64,000 bases of DNA from Paraescarpia echinospica (GCA_020002185.1 CM034539.1:30521750-30585749), one strand, 5' to 3'. Shown: positions 1 through 12,560, numbered from the stretch's first letter. A program made the numbers and translations. The notes: a model not told the origin generated them from the sequence alone.

Positions 1-403
1 TATTCATATACTTATTGAGGAAACAGGGACATTCAACATGTAACTACAGCATCATGGTGAAAGAAGCACTAGGTGCTTATTGGTCAAGCATCAGGGGCGT
101 GTCTCAATATGTCATCCGCCGGGTGAGATTTCACTAGAATCTCCCACTTTGAAAATAAATTCAGAGTAAACCACAAGAGTGATACTGTTGATTGTACTTG
201 CAAATGGTTAGATTGTATTAAATCTTTTACGTATATAGATCCACACAATTGCCTTTTGTTTCTCTTTAAATAAGAGCTGAGTGGATCTTGGCATCTCGGA
301 GAAGATGCACTTACAATACTGGAAATTTTATGTTTTTGTTTTACTGATATCTGTAGTACAGAGAGGATATCAAGGAATAAATCTTATCAATCCAAACACA
401 GAC

Positions 404-586
404 CTTTGCATGTCTCCTCCATGTGGGTCCAGTTTCCATTGTCCTCACACGTTGTGACAATTTGACGTTGATCTCTGTTGAACCAGTAACCTCTATCACA
501 GGTGTACTTTGCACTGTGTCCAAAAGTTGTCTCTTCAAATATTACGTTAGCATTTGCCAGATCTGTAGGATTGCTGCAGTTGACAA
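404..586 (-). CDS. CCP/sushi exon, type A (most 3' in window)
   Basis: This is one complete complement-control-protein (sushi) module in a single 183-base exon. The minus strand has a pyrimidine-rich acceptor ending in CTACAG and a donor AAAG/GTCTGT. Translated from phase 1 it shows the four sushi cysteines: C in NCSNPTDLANAN, then KYTCDRGYW, VTTCEDNGNW and ETCKG, with the conserved Tyr two residues before Cys2 and the Trp before Cys4. Both borders are phase 1, as usual for sushi exons, so it can be added or skipped without changing frame. It continues from the type-B exon at 1085-1267. The gene runs past the left edge, so no terminus is visible. Such modules bind protein ligands outside the cell; the ligand is unknown. 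Confidence 0.88.
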
Positions 587-1084
587 CTGTAGAAAAATAC
601 ATCAACACAATTAAAATAATTATATATAAAATAGAAACAACATTTATTAACAATATTTAGATAGCACTGTATATCACAGCAAACTCATTCCTAGGTGAAT
701 GAAGTACACTAATTTATTTATCTAACTATAATCGAGGAAACGATCGTCAAAACCATGCACACATGACAAATACTTTGGTAAAATGGCCCGTATGTCTTGG
801 ACTTGGCAACATGATGTAGATGTTGACACAATGATGCTTATACCCTCATGCTTTGACAATTCTACACTATCATGACTAGGGCCTATCAATGGACGTGAAC
901 TTCACATTCTCTCCGACCATCGTCATTTTGGACAAACTAAAGTATCTGTGAGCGCATTATGGTGTTTATGTAACAATGCTGTGTGTTTTCTAACATTTGG
1001 TAAATATTACTATCACGACTGTCAACTACCAAGGCATCCTGTCAGGTGACAGGTATTTTTGTTAGTAATCACAACTGTCCTAAC

Positions 1085-1267
1085 CTTCACATGTCTCTTT
1101 GGGCCCCGTCCAGTTTCCAGAGTCGTTGCATGATGTCACGAGAAAACTGGCCCCATTTGGGAACTTGAACCCAACTTGACATGTGTAGTTGGCCGTCTCT
1201 TCAAATATTCTCCCATTGTAAGATATTGTGGCATTTTTCATGTCAGTTGGTTCCTCACAGTGAATCA
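1085..1267 (-). CDS. CCP/sushi exon, type B
   Basis: Single-module sushi exon with acceptor TTGACAG and donor GAAG/GTTAGG, phase 1-1. The four cysteines lie in IHCEEPTD, NYTCQVGFKF, VTSCNDSGNW and KETCEG. It differs from type A by the GFKFPNGAS segment between Cys2 and Cys3. It pairs with the type-A exon at 404-586 in one ~2.55-kb repeat unit. His precedes Cys1 here, where other B copies have Asp. Confidence 0.88.
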
Positions 1268-1368
1268 CTGTCAACAGAAAAATAATTTGATCAAATCACT
1301 TAAATTGGTTTAATGAATCATAACAAGAATAAGTGTAACAACGCTGACATGCATGCAGCATTCAATTA

Positions 1369-1430
1369 TACATATATATATATATATTTATATATATATA
1401 TATACACACAAATATATATATATATTATTG
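1369..1430. repeat. (TA)n microsatellite
   Basis: Alternating TA with short interruptions in an intron downstream of a B exon; a matching tract lies one unit away at 3914-3973. Confidence 0.9.
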
Positions 1431-2948
1431 TAGTTGGGTGGTCACATGTTGTAGTGACCGGTGGCGTAATGGCCCCACTTGTAGGTTTAGGCTAAATCTT
1501 GATATCTTCAGCAGGTAGTTGGGATTATAGTTAGTGTGAATGAATGGTGTGCTTGGTTAGTACGGTACAGTGCATAAGGTCTACTGTGATTACAGCAGTA
1601 ATGCTGTTGTTTTATATATCTATAACAATACTGCTAATGTTGTATATGCCAAAATGTGGGCTCTGTCATCCAGAGGTAAAGGGGACTAGTATGGGCTCAG
1701 TCACAGGCCTGGCCTTGGGATGTAGAGCCCACATTTCTCTCTCTTTAAGTTAATCTCTAACAAACGTAAAAAAAGTATTGCTTTATGACAAAAACATCAG
1801 GCATCAGGTTTAACCCTACAGGTGACCACTGGGCCAAATTCGGCCTGTGCAATCAGTACAACACTGGTACCGTCCGAATTTCGGCCTGTTTCGGTATCAC
1901 TCTTTTAAAACAATTTTTGTTTCTGTCACTAGCAACTGACGGGAAAGGAAGGTATCATTGGAAAGGTGAATGGTTCTTCTTCCTGTGGTATTTTTATCAA
2001 TGAGTTTTAATTGTTGTAGTAGTCGATGCTCAAAGATGGCCGATTTTACTACTTATGGTAACATTGTTGGAGTGGCAAAGCTTGATGGAGGTTAAGTGCA
2101 TAATTCTGATTGTGACACGCAAACGGTGACGTACTGGATCCATCAACTGTTCACAATGTTCTCCATATATTCTCCAGTTATTCTGAGTTACATAAATCAA
2201 CATCAAATATACAAACACATGGGCCACAGGTCCGTTTTCCACACAAGTCTGGTGCTAAAAAATTGCTCTATCGATTTCATTATGTTAACGGCTGGTGCCT
2301 AGTCAAAGTGCTTTTGATGTGGTAATCAAGTTATTTTTGAATATAAATTATTCATCACATCCTTAATCATGTATTTTATTGAACAATGTCGCATTAACTT
2401 AGAATTTTTGAATAACGATTGGAAGAACAAAGTAACTACTAAAAATGTTACGTCCGCATAGTGCAATGTGTGGGATTATATCACTTGTTACAAGTTAACT
2501 CTGAATCACAGGGAATACTAGAAACCAACATATCAGCTGGAATATTCATATACTTATTGAGGAAACAGGGACATTCAACATGTAAACACAGCATCATGGT
2601 GAAAGAAGCTCTAGGTGCTTATTGGTCAAGCATCAGGGGCGTGTCTCAATATGTCATCATCCGCCGGGTGAGATTTCACTAGAATCTCCCACTTTGAAAA
2701 TAAATTCAGAGTAAACCACAAGAGTGATACTGTTGATTGTACTTGCAAATGGTTAGATTGTATTAAATCTTTTACGTATATAGATCCACACAATTGCCTT
2801 TTGTTTCTCTTTAAATAAGAGCTGAGTGGATCTTGGCATCTCGGAGAAGATGCACTTACAATACTGGAAATTTTATGTTTTTGTTTTACTGATATCTGTA
2901 GTACAGAGAGGATATCAAGGAATAAATCTTATCAATCCAAACACAGAC

Positions 2949-3131
2949 CTTTGCATGTCTCCTCCATGTGGGTCCAGTTTCCATTGTCCTCACACGTTGT
3001 GACAATTTGACGTTGATCTCTGTTGAACCAGTAACCTCTATCACAGGTGTACTTTGCACTGTGTCCAAAAGTTGTCTCTTCAAATGTTACGTTAGCATTT
3101 GCCAGATCTGTAGGATTGCTGCAGTTGACAA
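2949..3131 (-). CDS. CCP/sushi exon, type A (second unit)
   Basis: Almost identical to the exon at 404-586, offset 2545 bases. The borders (CTACAG acceptor, AAAG/GTCTG donor), phase 1-1 and all four cysteines are kept. The clear difference is Val for Ile in ANVTFEETTFG. Near-identity of exon and introns points to recent tandem duplication. Confidence 0.88.
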
Positions 3132-3629
3132 CTGTAGAAAAATACATCAACACAATTAAAATAATTATATATAAAATAGAAACAACATTTATTAACAATA
3201 TTTAGATAGCACTGTATATCACAGCAAACTCATTCCTAGGTGAATGAAGTACACTAACTTATTTATCTAACTATAATCGAGGAAACGATCGTCAAAACCA
3301 TGCACACATGACAAATACTTTGGTAAAATGGCCCGTATGTCTTGGACTTGGCAACATGATGTAGATGTTGACACAATGATGCTTATACCCTCATGCTTTG
3401 ACAATTCTACACTATCATGACTAGGGCCTATCAATGGACGTGAACTTCACATTCTCTCCGACCATCGTCATTTTGGACAAACTAAAGTATCTGTGAGCGC
3501 ATTATGGTGTTTATGTAACAATGCTGTGTGTTTTCTAACATTTGGTAAATATTACTATCACGACTGTCAACTACCAAGGCATCCTGTCAGGTGACAGGTA
3601 TTTTTGTTAGTAATCACAACTGTCCTAAC

Positions 3630-3812
3630 CTTCACATGTCTCTTTGGGCCCCGTCCAGTTTCCAGAGTCGTTGCATGATGTCACGAGAAAACTGGCCCCA
3701 TTTGGGAACTTGAACCCAACTTGACATGTGTAGTTGGCCGTCTCTTCAAATATTCTCCCATTGTAAAATATTGTGGCATTTTTCATGTCAGTTGGTTCCT
3801 CACAGTCAATCA
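3630..3812 (-). CDS. CCP/sushi exon, type B (second unit)
   Basis: Paralogue of 1085-1267 at an offset of 2545 bases, with the same splice borders and phase 1-1. Cysteines lie in VIDCEEPTD, NYTCQVGFKF, VTSCNDSGNW and KETCEG. The differences seen are Asp for His before Cys1 and Phe for Ser in NATIFYNG. Confidence 0.88.
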
Positions 3813-3913
3813 CTGTCAACAGAAAAATAATTTGATCAAATCACTTAAATTGGTTTAATGAATCATAACAAGAATAAGTGTAACAACGCTGACATGCATG
3901 CAGCATTCAATTA

Positions 3914-3973
3914 TACATATATATATATATATATATATTGATATATATATATATACACACAAATATATATATA
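3914..3973. repeat. (TA)n microsatellite
   Basis: Second-unit counterpart of the tract at 1369-1430, different in length and interruptions. Confidence 0.9.
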
Positions 3974-5495
3974 TTATTGTAGTTGGGTGGTCACATGTTG
4001 TAGTGACCGGTGGCGTAATGGCCCCACTTGTAGGTTTAGGCTAAATCTTGATATCTTCAGCAGGTAGTTGGGATTATAGTTAGTGTGAATGAATGGTGTG
4101 CTTGGTTAGTACGGTACAGTGCATAAGGTCTACTGTGATTACAGCAGTAATGCTGTTGTTTTATATATCTATAACAATACTGCTAATGTTGTATATGCCA
4201 AAATGTGGGCTCTGTCATCCAGAGGTAAAGGGGACTAGTATGGGCTCAGTCACAGGCCTGGCCTTCGGATGTAGAGCCCACATTTCTCTCTCTTTAAGTT
4301 AATCTCTAACAAACGTAAAAAAAGTATTGCTTTATGACAAAAACATCAGGCATCAGGTTTAACCCTACAGGTGACCACTGGGCCAAATTCGGCCTGTGCA
4401 ATCAGTGCAAAACTGGTACCGTCCGAATTTCGGCCTGATTCGGTATCACTCTTTTAAAACAATTTTTGTTTCTGTCACTAGCAACTGACAGGGGAAAGGA
4501 AGGTATCATTGGAAAGGTGAATGGTTCTTCTTCCTGTGGTATTTTTATCAATGAGTTTTAATTGTTGTAGTAGTCGATGCTCAAAGATGGCCGATTTTAC
4601 TACTTATGGTAACATTGTTGGAGTGGCAAAGCTTGATGGAGGTTAAGTGCATAATTCTGATTATGACACGCAAACGGTGACGTACTGGATCCATCAACTG
4701 TTCACAATGTTCTCCATATATTCTCCAGTTATTCTGAGTTACATAAATCAACATCAAATATACAAACACATGGGCCACAGGTCCGTTTTCCACACAAGTC
4801 TGGTGCTAAAAAATTGCTCTATCGATTTCATTATGTTAACGGCTGGTGCCTAGTCAAAGTGCTTTTGATGTGGTAATCAAGTTATTTTTGAATATAAATT
4901 ATTCATCACATCCTTAATCATGTATTTTATTGAACAATGTCGCATTAACTTAGAATTTTTGAATAACGATTGGAAGAACAAAGTAGCTACTAAAATGTTA
5001 CGTCCGCATAGTGCAATGTGTGGGATTATATCACTTGTTACAAGTTAACTCTGAATCACAGGGATTACTAGAAACCAACATATCAGCTGGAATATTCATA
5101 TACTTATTGAGGAAACAGGGACATTCAACATGTAAACACAGCATCATGGTGAAAGAAGCTCTAGGTGCTTATTGGTCAAGCATCAGGGGCGTGTCTCAAT
5201 ATGTCATCCGCCGGGTGAGATTTCACTAGAATCTCCCACTTTGAAAATAAATTCAGAGTAAACCACAAGAGTGATACTGTTGATTGTACTTGCAAATGGT
5301 TAGATTGTATTAAATCTTTTACGTATATAGATCCACACAATTGCCTTTTGTTTCTCTTTAAATAAGAGCTGAGTGGATCTTGGCATCTCGGAGAAGATGC
5401 ACTTACAATACTGGAAATTTTATGTTTTTGTTTTACTGATATCTGTAGTACAGAGAGGATATCAAGGAATAAATCTTATCAATGCAAACACAGAC

Positions 5496-5678
5496 CTTTG
5501 CATGTCTCCTCCATGTGTGTCCAGTTTCCATTGTCCTCACACGTTGTGACAATTTGACGTTGATCTCTGTTGAACCAGTAACCTCTATCACAGGTGTAAT
5601 TTGCACTGTGTCCAAAAGTTGTCTCTTCAAATGTTACGTTAGCATTTGCCAGATCTGTAGGATTGCTGCAGTTGACAA
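5496..5678 (-). CDS. CCP/sushi exon, type A (third, shortened unit)
   Basis: Full-length type-A sushi module with NYTCDRGYWF around Cys2, intact splice sites and phase 1-1. Unlike the two units to its left, this 1.6-kb unit has no B partner: about 0.94 kb that should carry the B exon is missing near position 6105. Transcripts would therefore join this A exon directly to the A exon at 7116-7298, still in frame. Confidence 0.88.
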
Positions 5679-7115
5679 CTGTAGAAAAATACATCAACAC
5701 AATTAAAATAATTATATACATAATAGTAACAACATTTATTAACAATTAACATTTAGATAGCACTATATATCATGGCAAACTCATTCCTAGGTGAATAAAG
5801 TACACTAATTTATTTATCTAACTATAATCGAGGAAACGATAGTAAGAACCATGCACACATGTCATGTCAACTACTTTGGTAAAATAGCCCCTGTGTCTTG
5901 GACTTGGCAACATGAAGTAGATGTTGACACAAAGATGCTTACACCCTCATGCCAATAACATAGCAATATGAATATTATTTGACAATTCTACACTATCATG
6001 ACTAGGGCCTATCAAGGGGCGTGAACTTCACATTCTCTCCGACCATCGTCATTTTGAACAAACTACGAGTATCTGCCAGTGCATTATGGTGTTTATGTAA
6101 CAACGCAAGGTATCATTGGAAAGCTGAATGGTTCTTCTTCCTGTGGTATTTTTGTCAATGAGTTTTAATTATTGTAGTAGTCGATGCTCAAAGATGGTCG
6201 ATTTTATTACTTATGGTAACATTGTTGGTGTGGCAAAGCTTGATGGAGGTTAAGTGCATAATTCTGATTATGACACGCAAACGGTGACGTACTGGATCCA
6301 TCAACTGTTCACAATGTTCTGCATATATTCTCCAGTTATTCTGAGTTACATAAATCAACATCAAATATACAAACACATGGGCCACAGGTCCGTTTTCCAC
6401 GCAAGTCTGGTGCTAAAAAATGCTCTATCAATTTCATTATGTTAACGGCTGGTGCCTAGTCAAAGTGCTTTTTATGTGAAAGTAATTTATTTTTGAATAA
6501 AAACTATTGATCACATCCTTAAACATGTATTTTATTGAACAATGTCGCATTAACTTAGAATTTTTGAATAACAATTGGAAGAACAAATTTGTTTTGGCAC
6601 AGTAGCTACTAAAAATGTTACGTCCGCATGGTGCAATGTGTGGGATTATATCACTTGTTACAAGTTAACTCTGAATCACAGGGAATACTAGAAACCAACA
6701 TATCAGCTGGAATATTCATATACTTATTGAGGAAACAGGGACATTCAACATGTAACTACAGCATCATGGTGAAAGAAGCTCTAGGTGCTTATTGGTCAAG
6801 CATCAGGGGCGTGTCTCAATATGTCATCCGCCGGGTGAGATTTCACTAGAATCTCCCACTTTGAAAATAAATTCAGAGTAAACCACAAGAGTGATACTGT
6901 TGATTGTACTTGCAAATGGTTAGATTGTATTAAATCTTTTACGTATATAGATCCACATAATTGCCTTTTGTTTCTCTTTAAATAAGAGCTGAGTGGATCT
7001 TGGCATCTCGGAGAAGATGCACTTACAATATTGGAAATTTTATGGTTTTGTTTTACTGATATCTGTAGTACAGAGAGGATATCAAAGAATAAATCTTATG
7101 AATGCAAACACAGAC

Positions 7116-7298
7116 CTTGACATGTCTCCTCCATGTGTGTCCAGTTTCCATTGTCCTCACACGTTGTGACAATTTGATGTTGATCTCTGTTGAACCAGTA
7201 ACCTCTATCACAGGTGTACTCTGCTTTGTGTCCAAAAGCGGTCTCTTCAAATGTTACGTTAGCATTTGCCAGATCTGTAGGATTGCTGCAGTTGACAA
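7116..7298 (-). CDS. CCP/sushi exon, type A (fourth unit)
   Basis: Type-A sushi module, phase 1-1. The donor is CAAG/GTCTG because the residue after Cys4 is Gln instead of Lys. Cysteines lie in VNCSNPTD, EYTCDRGYWF, VTTCEDNGNW and ETCQG. Substitutions relative to the other A exons (Ala in EETAFGH, Lys-Ala-Glu before Tyr, His in DQHQIV) make it the most diverged of the four type-A copies at the left end. Confidence 0.87.
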
Positions 7299-7783
7299 CT
7301 GTAGAAAAATACTTCAACACAATTAAAATAATTATATACATAATAATAACAACATTTATTAACAACATTTAGATAGCACTGTATATCACGGCAAACACAT
7401 TCCTAGGTGATAAGTACACTAACTTATTTATCTAACTATAATCGAGGAAACGATAGTAAGAACCATGCACACATGTCATGTCAACTACTTTGGTAAAATG
7501 GCCCGTATGTCTTGGACTTGGCAACATGAGGTACATGTTGACCCAATGATGCTTACACCCTCATGCCAATAACATAGCTATATAAATATTATTTGACAAT
7601 TCTACACTATCATGACTAGGGCCTATCAATGTACGTGAACTTCACATTCTCTCCGACCATCGTCATTTTGGACAAACTAAAGTATCTGTGAGCGCATTAT
7701 GGTGTTTATGTAACAATGCTGCTTGTTTTCTAACATTTGGTAAATATTACTATCACGACTGTCAACTACCAAGGCATCCTAAC

Positions 7784-7966
7784 CTTCACATGTCTCTTCC
7801 GGCCCCGTCCAGTTTCCAGAGTCGCTGCATGAGGTCACATGAAAACTGGCCCCATTTGGGAACTTGAACCCAACTTCACACGTATAGTTGGCAGTCTCTT
7901 CAAATGTTGTCCGATTGTAAGACATTGAGGCATTTTTCTTGTCAGTCGGTTTCTCGCAGTCAACCA
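7784..7966 (-). CDS. CCP/sushi exon, type B
   Basis: Type-B sushi exon, phase 1-1, acceptor TTGATAG, donor GAAG/GTTAGG. Cysteines lie in VDCEKPTDKK, NYTCEVGFKF, VTSCSDSGNW and EETCEG. Its N-terminal half (KNASMSYNRTTFEE) matches the B exons at 11,064 and 13,953 more closely than the two at the far left. It therefore sits at the switch between the two repeat families. Confidence 0.87.
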
Positions 7967-8091
7967 CTATCAACAGAAAAATAATTTAATCAAATCACTT
8001 AATGAATCAATTGACTACTGACTACTAAACTATTAAAATAACAAGCATAAGTGTAACAACATTGACATGCAGCATTCAAAATAATGCCTAT

Positions 8092-8330
8092 AAATGTCAA
8101 TGTATGTGTGTGTGCGTGACGACATGTATGTGTGACTGCATGTGTGATGGTATTCGTGGTTTGTGTGTGTTCAGCGTGTTTGTATGTGTGGGATTGTGTT
8201 TTTAGTTGTGTATGTGTGGTGTGTGTGCGTATGTATGCATAATATACAAATGTGTGTAGACTTGTGATTGTATACAGATTCATGAGTGCATATAAGTGCA
8301 CATTTGTGTGTGAATGACGTGTATGAATCA
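8092..8330. repeat. GT-rich interrupted microsatellite
   Basis: Long run of interrupted TG/TATG on the plus strand between the B and A' exons. Counterparts lie at about 11,380-11,600 and 14,270-14,490. The His/Thr-rich frames across it come from the repeat and are not genes. Confidence 0.75.
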
Positions 8331-8416
8331 ACTGTATGTATATGGTGTTTTTGCATTACTGATATCTCGTAAAGAGGGCGTACCAAGGAATCAATATTAT
8401 GAATGCAAACACAGAC

Positions 8417-8596
8417 CTTGACAAGAGTCATTCAGGCGTGTCCAGTTTCCAGTGTCCTCACATGTTGTGACAATTTGACGTTGATCTCTATTGAACCAGC
8501 GACCTCTATCACACGTGTAATTTGCAGCGTGTCCATATGTTGTCTCTTTGAATGTTATGTTGGCATTCGCTAGATTTGGTGGATTGCCACAGTCAA
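8417..8596 (-). CDS. CCP/sushi exon, type A'
   Basis: 180-base sushi exon, one codon shorter than type A, phase 1-1, acceptor CCTACAG, donor CAAG/GTCTG. Cysteines lie in VDCGNPPNLAN, NYTCDRGRWF, VTTCEDTGNW and DSCQG. The module is clearly related to type A (shared FNRDQRQIVTTCED) but has its own GNPPNLANANIT start and RLND end. Confidence 0.87.
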
Positions 8597-8710
8597 CTGT
8601 AGGAAAATACATCAACCCAATTAAAGTTTTCAAAACTGTTACATATGCCAACTAAACAAATCATGAATTAGTGTATCACATTTTATAACAGTACAATACA
8701 ACATTTCGTA

Positions 8711-9378
8711 TACAGTGCAACGCGCTTATAACGAACTACTTAGTGGATAGCTAACAAGTTTGTTCTATCCGTGAATTTGTTACATGCGTGTACGCGTTTA
8801 CCTGCTAGGTGACAGTGTTGTGGAGCTACGGTAACTACCACTTTTTGTACATCATACACAGAATGACACAAGTTAATCTGCTTTAAAGACGTCCTCCATT
8901 GCCGTTTGTTTGCTGTTAGCGAGGACACCAGACAAAAGGAAATTGTCAAGCCAGTCACAGTGAGCTGCAGCATCGTCTGACTGCATAGCCCTGTTATGAA
9001 TGATTTCCCTCATTGCCCTAATTACTTTGGCACTTGTGCTCTTTGCGGCCAGGGCATGGCTTCCGGGTCACAGGCGGGAAGTATTTGCGAACAACCGATT
9101 GTCAGTTGAACAGAAATTCATTATACGGCAAAATTTGTTCAGGAAAAGGTGTTCGTAATAACCGTGAATTCGTTATACCCGTGTCAGACCTGCCTACCCC
9201 AAAAACTTCCTGTCAGTAATCCATCTTCCCATTTACACTGATTTTCAGGAATATAGGCTTGCTGTCAGTAATAGTTCAGAACCGTGTGAGATATTGTTCC
9301 CCCTGGCGGCAGAAATCCGGGGTCCACGACGGACGGCGTTATAACCGAAACCGCATTATAACAGGGCGTGTTGTGTTG
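8711..9378. mobile_element. Probable pogo/Tigger-like DNA transposon remnant
   Basis: The left edge reads CAGTGCAACGCGCTTATAACG and the right edge, reverse-complemented, CACAACACGCCCTGTTATAA, an imperfect terminal inverted repeat. Internal TTCGTTATACCCG and TATAACCG strings are of the type seen in pogo/Tigger relatives. No intact transposase is present. Confidence 0.5.
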
Positions 9379-10465
9379 AGATTAATGCAGTGGTATACCA
9401 GGGAGACCCTCTAACCACATACTTTTTCGTTTTCTTGTATTGGGCCATGACATGCATGCATAAATAACGAACACTAAATATATTCAATACACAACTGTGA
9501 CCCTTTTGTAATTTTATAAATGCTAAGATTTGTTTCATCAGTTGCAAAAGAGATAGCCGCACCAGTGATGTACACAGTGACCACTTGTCTCGATGCCGTT
9601 GCTGTTTACGTGAGAGAAGTGTGTGCCGAGCTGTCTGATGTCCCCCCACTCTTACAGAAGAGTTTGCTACACCATCATATTATTGTTGAATATTTAGTCC
9701 AGAAGATGGATTTCCCACACATGAATAGTGAGAACAGGTGTACAGCATATACATTTTTGAATAGTCAAAAACCATCTGAATAGTAAAAAAAATTGTAAAT
9801 ATAAACACAAAAGTTTGTTTTGCTGTTTTCTCAGAATTCTGTTTTTATTCAATACATAACTTTCACGCAGATCTCAAGAGAAAACTGTAAGACATATCAA
9901 CTCCAAATTTGGAGTACAAATACTTCAAGACATGCCCTACAAAAATGTCAGAAGGGATTCTGTACATCTGTCCATGTTTTTATTTTATCTCCCTGCACAT
10001 TCAATGCATCCTACCTAAATAATAAGAAATTATGTCTAGTTTTCAACAAATTTTTTTTTTATATCAACAAGTAAAAGAATAAAAATTCCTTCTGACATTG
10101 TGTAGATACATGTATTTACTATACTGTTTTGAATGTTGTAGCACAATGTATTGTTTCTGGGGATTTGCATGAAAATTGGTTTAGAATGGATCACCAACAA
10201 AAATGGCTGCCATTTCCATTGCAACCACCTGTCCAAAAAATTCTACCTGTTATATCCATCTCGACCCACAAAGATCATTTCCACCAAGTTTCAGTTCTCT
10301 ACCATTAAAATTAAAGAAAAAAGTTTGCCGCAGCACATGTCCCCTTAAATCAGAGCCGAGTGGATCTTGGCACCTCGGAGAAGATGCATTTACAATACTG
10401 AACATTTAATGTTTTTACTTTATTGATATCTGTAATACAGAGAGGATATCAAGGAATCAATCTTA

Positions 10466-10535
10466 TGTCCAAAAGTTGTCTCTTCAAATGTTACGTTAGC
10501 ATTTGCCAGATCTGTAGGATTGCTGCAGTTGACAA
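10466..10535 (-). pseudogene. Truncated type-A CCP exon (remnant 1)
   Basis: The acceptor and first ~70 bases of a type-A sushi exon remain (NCSNPTDLANANVTFEET), followed directly by downstream intron sequence. About 113 bases covering Cys2 to Cys4 and the donor have been deleted. It cannot give a sushi fold and has no donor, so it is probably skipped. The flanking intron is still recognisably that of an A exon. Confidence 0.8.
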
Positions 10536-10799
10536 CTGTAGAAAAATACATCAACCCGATTAAAGTAATCATAATTAACAACATTTAGGTAGCACTGCAT
10601 ATCTGCAAACTCATTCCTAGGTAACTAAAATACAACAGTAACTTATGTATAATAACAACTGATGTAGCCAGTACGTCACAGTTTGCCTATGTCACAATCA
10701 CAATTTTACACGTGACCTCCGTCAAGCTTTGCCTTTACAACAATGTTAATAACGGTTATATATGTGAATTAAATTACAATTGCAGCGTGACATCTCATA

Positions 10800-10882
10800 T
10801 ATCAAACATAACCACAAACATAACCACAAACATAACCACAAACATAACCACAAACATAACCACAAACATAACCACAAACAGT
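10800..10882. repeat. 12-bp satellite (CATAACCACAAA), 6 copies
   Basis: Perfect 12-base tandem repeat in an intron. Because 12 is a multiple of 3, every frame without a stop stays open, giving the false NITT and HNHK repeat frames. Confidence 0.92.
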
Positions 10883-11063
10883 TGCCACTTCAAAAAACTT
10901 TGCCTTATGTTTTTGTGAAAAAGAAATACCTCTGGGGCTGGAATTTCAACAAAATATGCAACAAAATGCACGAACCCACCACGTGTTCAGCATCCATTTT
11001 TGATAGCTTGACAGAGGTTTTGCTAGGCAACAGGTCACGTGACGGATAGTCAATCGTCCTAAC

Positions 11064-11246
11064 CTTCACATGTCTCGTTGGGCCCCGTCCAGTTTCCACA
11101 GTCGCTGCATGATGTCACGAGAAAACTGGCCCCATTTGGGAACTTGAACCCAACTTCACACGTGTAGTTGGCAGTCTCTTCAAATGTTGTCCGATTGTAA
11201 GACATTGAGGCATTTTTCTTGTCAGTCGGTTTCTCGCAGTCAACCA
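11064..11246 (-). CDS. CCP/sushi exon, type B with a fifth cysteine
   Basis: Type-B sushi exon, phase 1-1, with normal borders. The four canonical cysteines are present. A Ser-to-Cys change (TCT to TGT on the minus strand, at 11098-11100) turns SDSGNW into SDCGNW and gives an odd cysteine count. The free thiol could pair with another module or chain, or mark relaxed constraint. The exon at 13,953-14,135 shares it. Confidence 0.87.
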
Positions 11247-11700
11247 CTGTCAACAGAAAAATAATTTAATCAAATCACTTAATGAATCAACTGACTACTG
11301 ACTACTAAACTATTAAAATAACAAGCATAAGTGTAACAACATTGACATGCAGCATTCAAAATAATGCCTATAAATGTCAATGTATATGTGTGTGCGTGAC
11401 GACATATATGTGTGACTGCGTGTGTGATGGTATTCGTGGTTTGTGTGTGTTCAGCGTGTTTGTATGTGTGGGATTGTGTTTTTAGTTGTGTATGTGTGGT
11501 GTGTGTGTGTATGTATGCATAATATACAAATGTGTGTAGACTTGTGATTGTATACAGATTCATGAGTGCATATAAGTGCACATATGTGTGTGAATGACGT
11601 GTATGAATCTACTGTATCTATAATTATGGTGTTTTTGCATTACTGATATCTCGTAAAGAGGGCGTACCAAGGAATCAATATTATGAATGCAAACACAGAC

Positions 11701-11880
11701 CTTGACAAGAGTCGTTCAGGCGTGTCCAGTTTCCAGTGTCCTCACATGTTGTGACAATTTGACGTTGATCTCTGTTGAACCAGCGACCTCTATCACACGT
11801 GTAATTTGCAGCGTGTCCATATGTAGTCTTTTTGTACGTTATGTTGGCATTCGCTAGATTTGGTGGATTGCCACAGTAAA
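11701..11880 (-). CDS. CCP/sushi exon, type A'
   Basis: 180-base A' sushi exon, phase 1-1. Cysteines lie in VYCGNPPNLAN, NYTCDRGRWF, VTTCEDTGNW and DSCQG. Relative to 8417-8596 it has Tyr for Asp before Cys1 and YKKTT for FKETT. It looks identical to the exon at 14,590-14,769. Confidence 0.87.
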
Positions 11881-11994
11881 CTGTAGGAAAATACATCAAC
11901 CCAATTAATGTATTCAAAACTGTTACATATGCCAACAAAACAAATCATGAATTAGTGTATCACATTTTATAACAGTACAATACAACATTTCGTA

Positions 11995-12560
11995 TACAGT
12001 GCAACACGCTTATAACGACCTACTTAGTGGGTAGCTAACAAGTTTGTTCTATCCGTGAATTTGTTACATGCGTGTACCCGTTTACCTGCTAGGTGACAGT
12101 GTTGTGGAGCTACGGTAACTATCACTTTTTGTACATCACACACAGAATGACACAAGTTAATCTGCTTTAAAGACGTCCTCCATTTCCGTTTGTTTGCTGT
12201 TAGCTAGGACACCAGACAAAAGGAAATTGTCAAGCCAGTCACAGTGAGCTGCAGCATCGTCTGACTGCATAGCCCTGTTACGAATGATTTCCCTCATTGC
12301 CCTAATTACTTTGGCACTGGTGCTCTTCGCGGCCAGGGCATGGCTTCCGGGTCACAGGCGGGAAGTATTTGCGAACAACCGATTGTCAGTTGAACAGAAA
12401 TTCATTATACGGCAAATTTTTTTCAAGAAAAGGTGTTCGTAATAACCGTGAATTCGTTATACCCGTGTCAGACCTGCCTACCCCAAAAACTTCCTGTCAG
12501 TAATCCATCTTCCCATTTACACTGATTTTCAGGAATATAGACCTGCTGTCAGTAATAGTT
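11995..12560. mobile_element. Probable pogo/Tigger-like remnant, unit 2
   Basis: Copy of the left ~550 bases of the element at 8711. The right end differs: its terminal repeat is absent and other sequence follows. Confidence 0.45.

Larger units (their letters stand above)
1..7760. repeat. Tandem array of ~2.55-kb CCP-pair units (introns included)
   Basis: Unit boundaries taken at a shared TATTCATATACTTATTGAGG fall at about 1, 2543, 5093 and 6713, giving two full units, one shortened 1.62-kb unit and a fourth that grades into the next array. The long introns between exons hold only shared unit sequence, AT microsatellites and short chance frames. About 450 bases of each unit (for example 1990-2440) match intron sequence at 18,360-18,782, next to the type-C exon. 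Confidence 0.85.

Noticed and set aside
387..653. Met-initiated 88-codon frame starting MLINVV..., looking like a small secreted sushi protein with a signal peptide
   Set aside because: The hydrophobic start is the translated pyrimidine-rich intron tract before a CTACAG acceptor. The same is true for the similar frames at 2932, 5479, 7096, 8397, 11,681 and 14,570. The phase 1-1 exon inside is the real unit.
10780..11049. His/Asn/Lys repeat protein (KHNHKHNHK)
   Set aside because: A 12-bp intron satellite read in frame; copies at 13,657 and 16,551 are the same.
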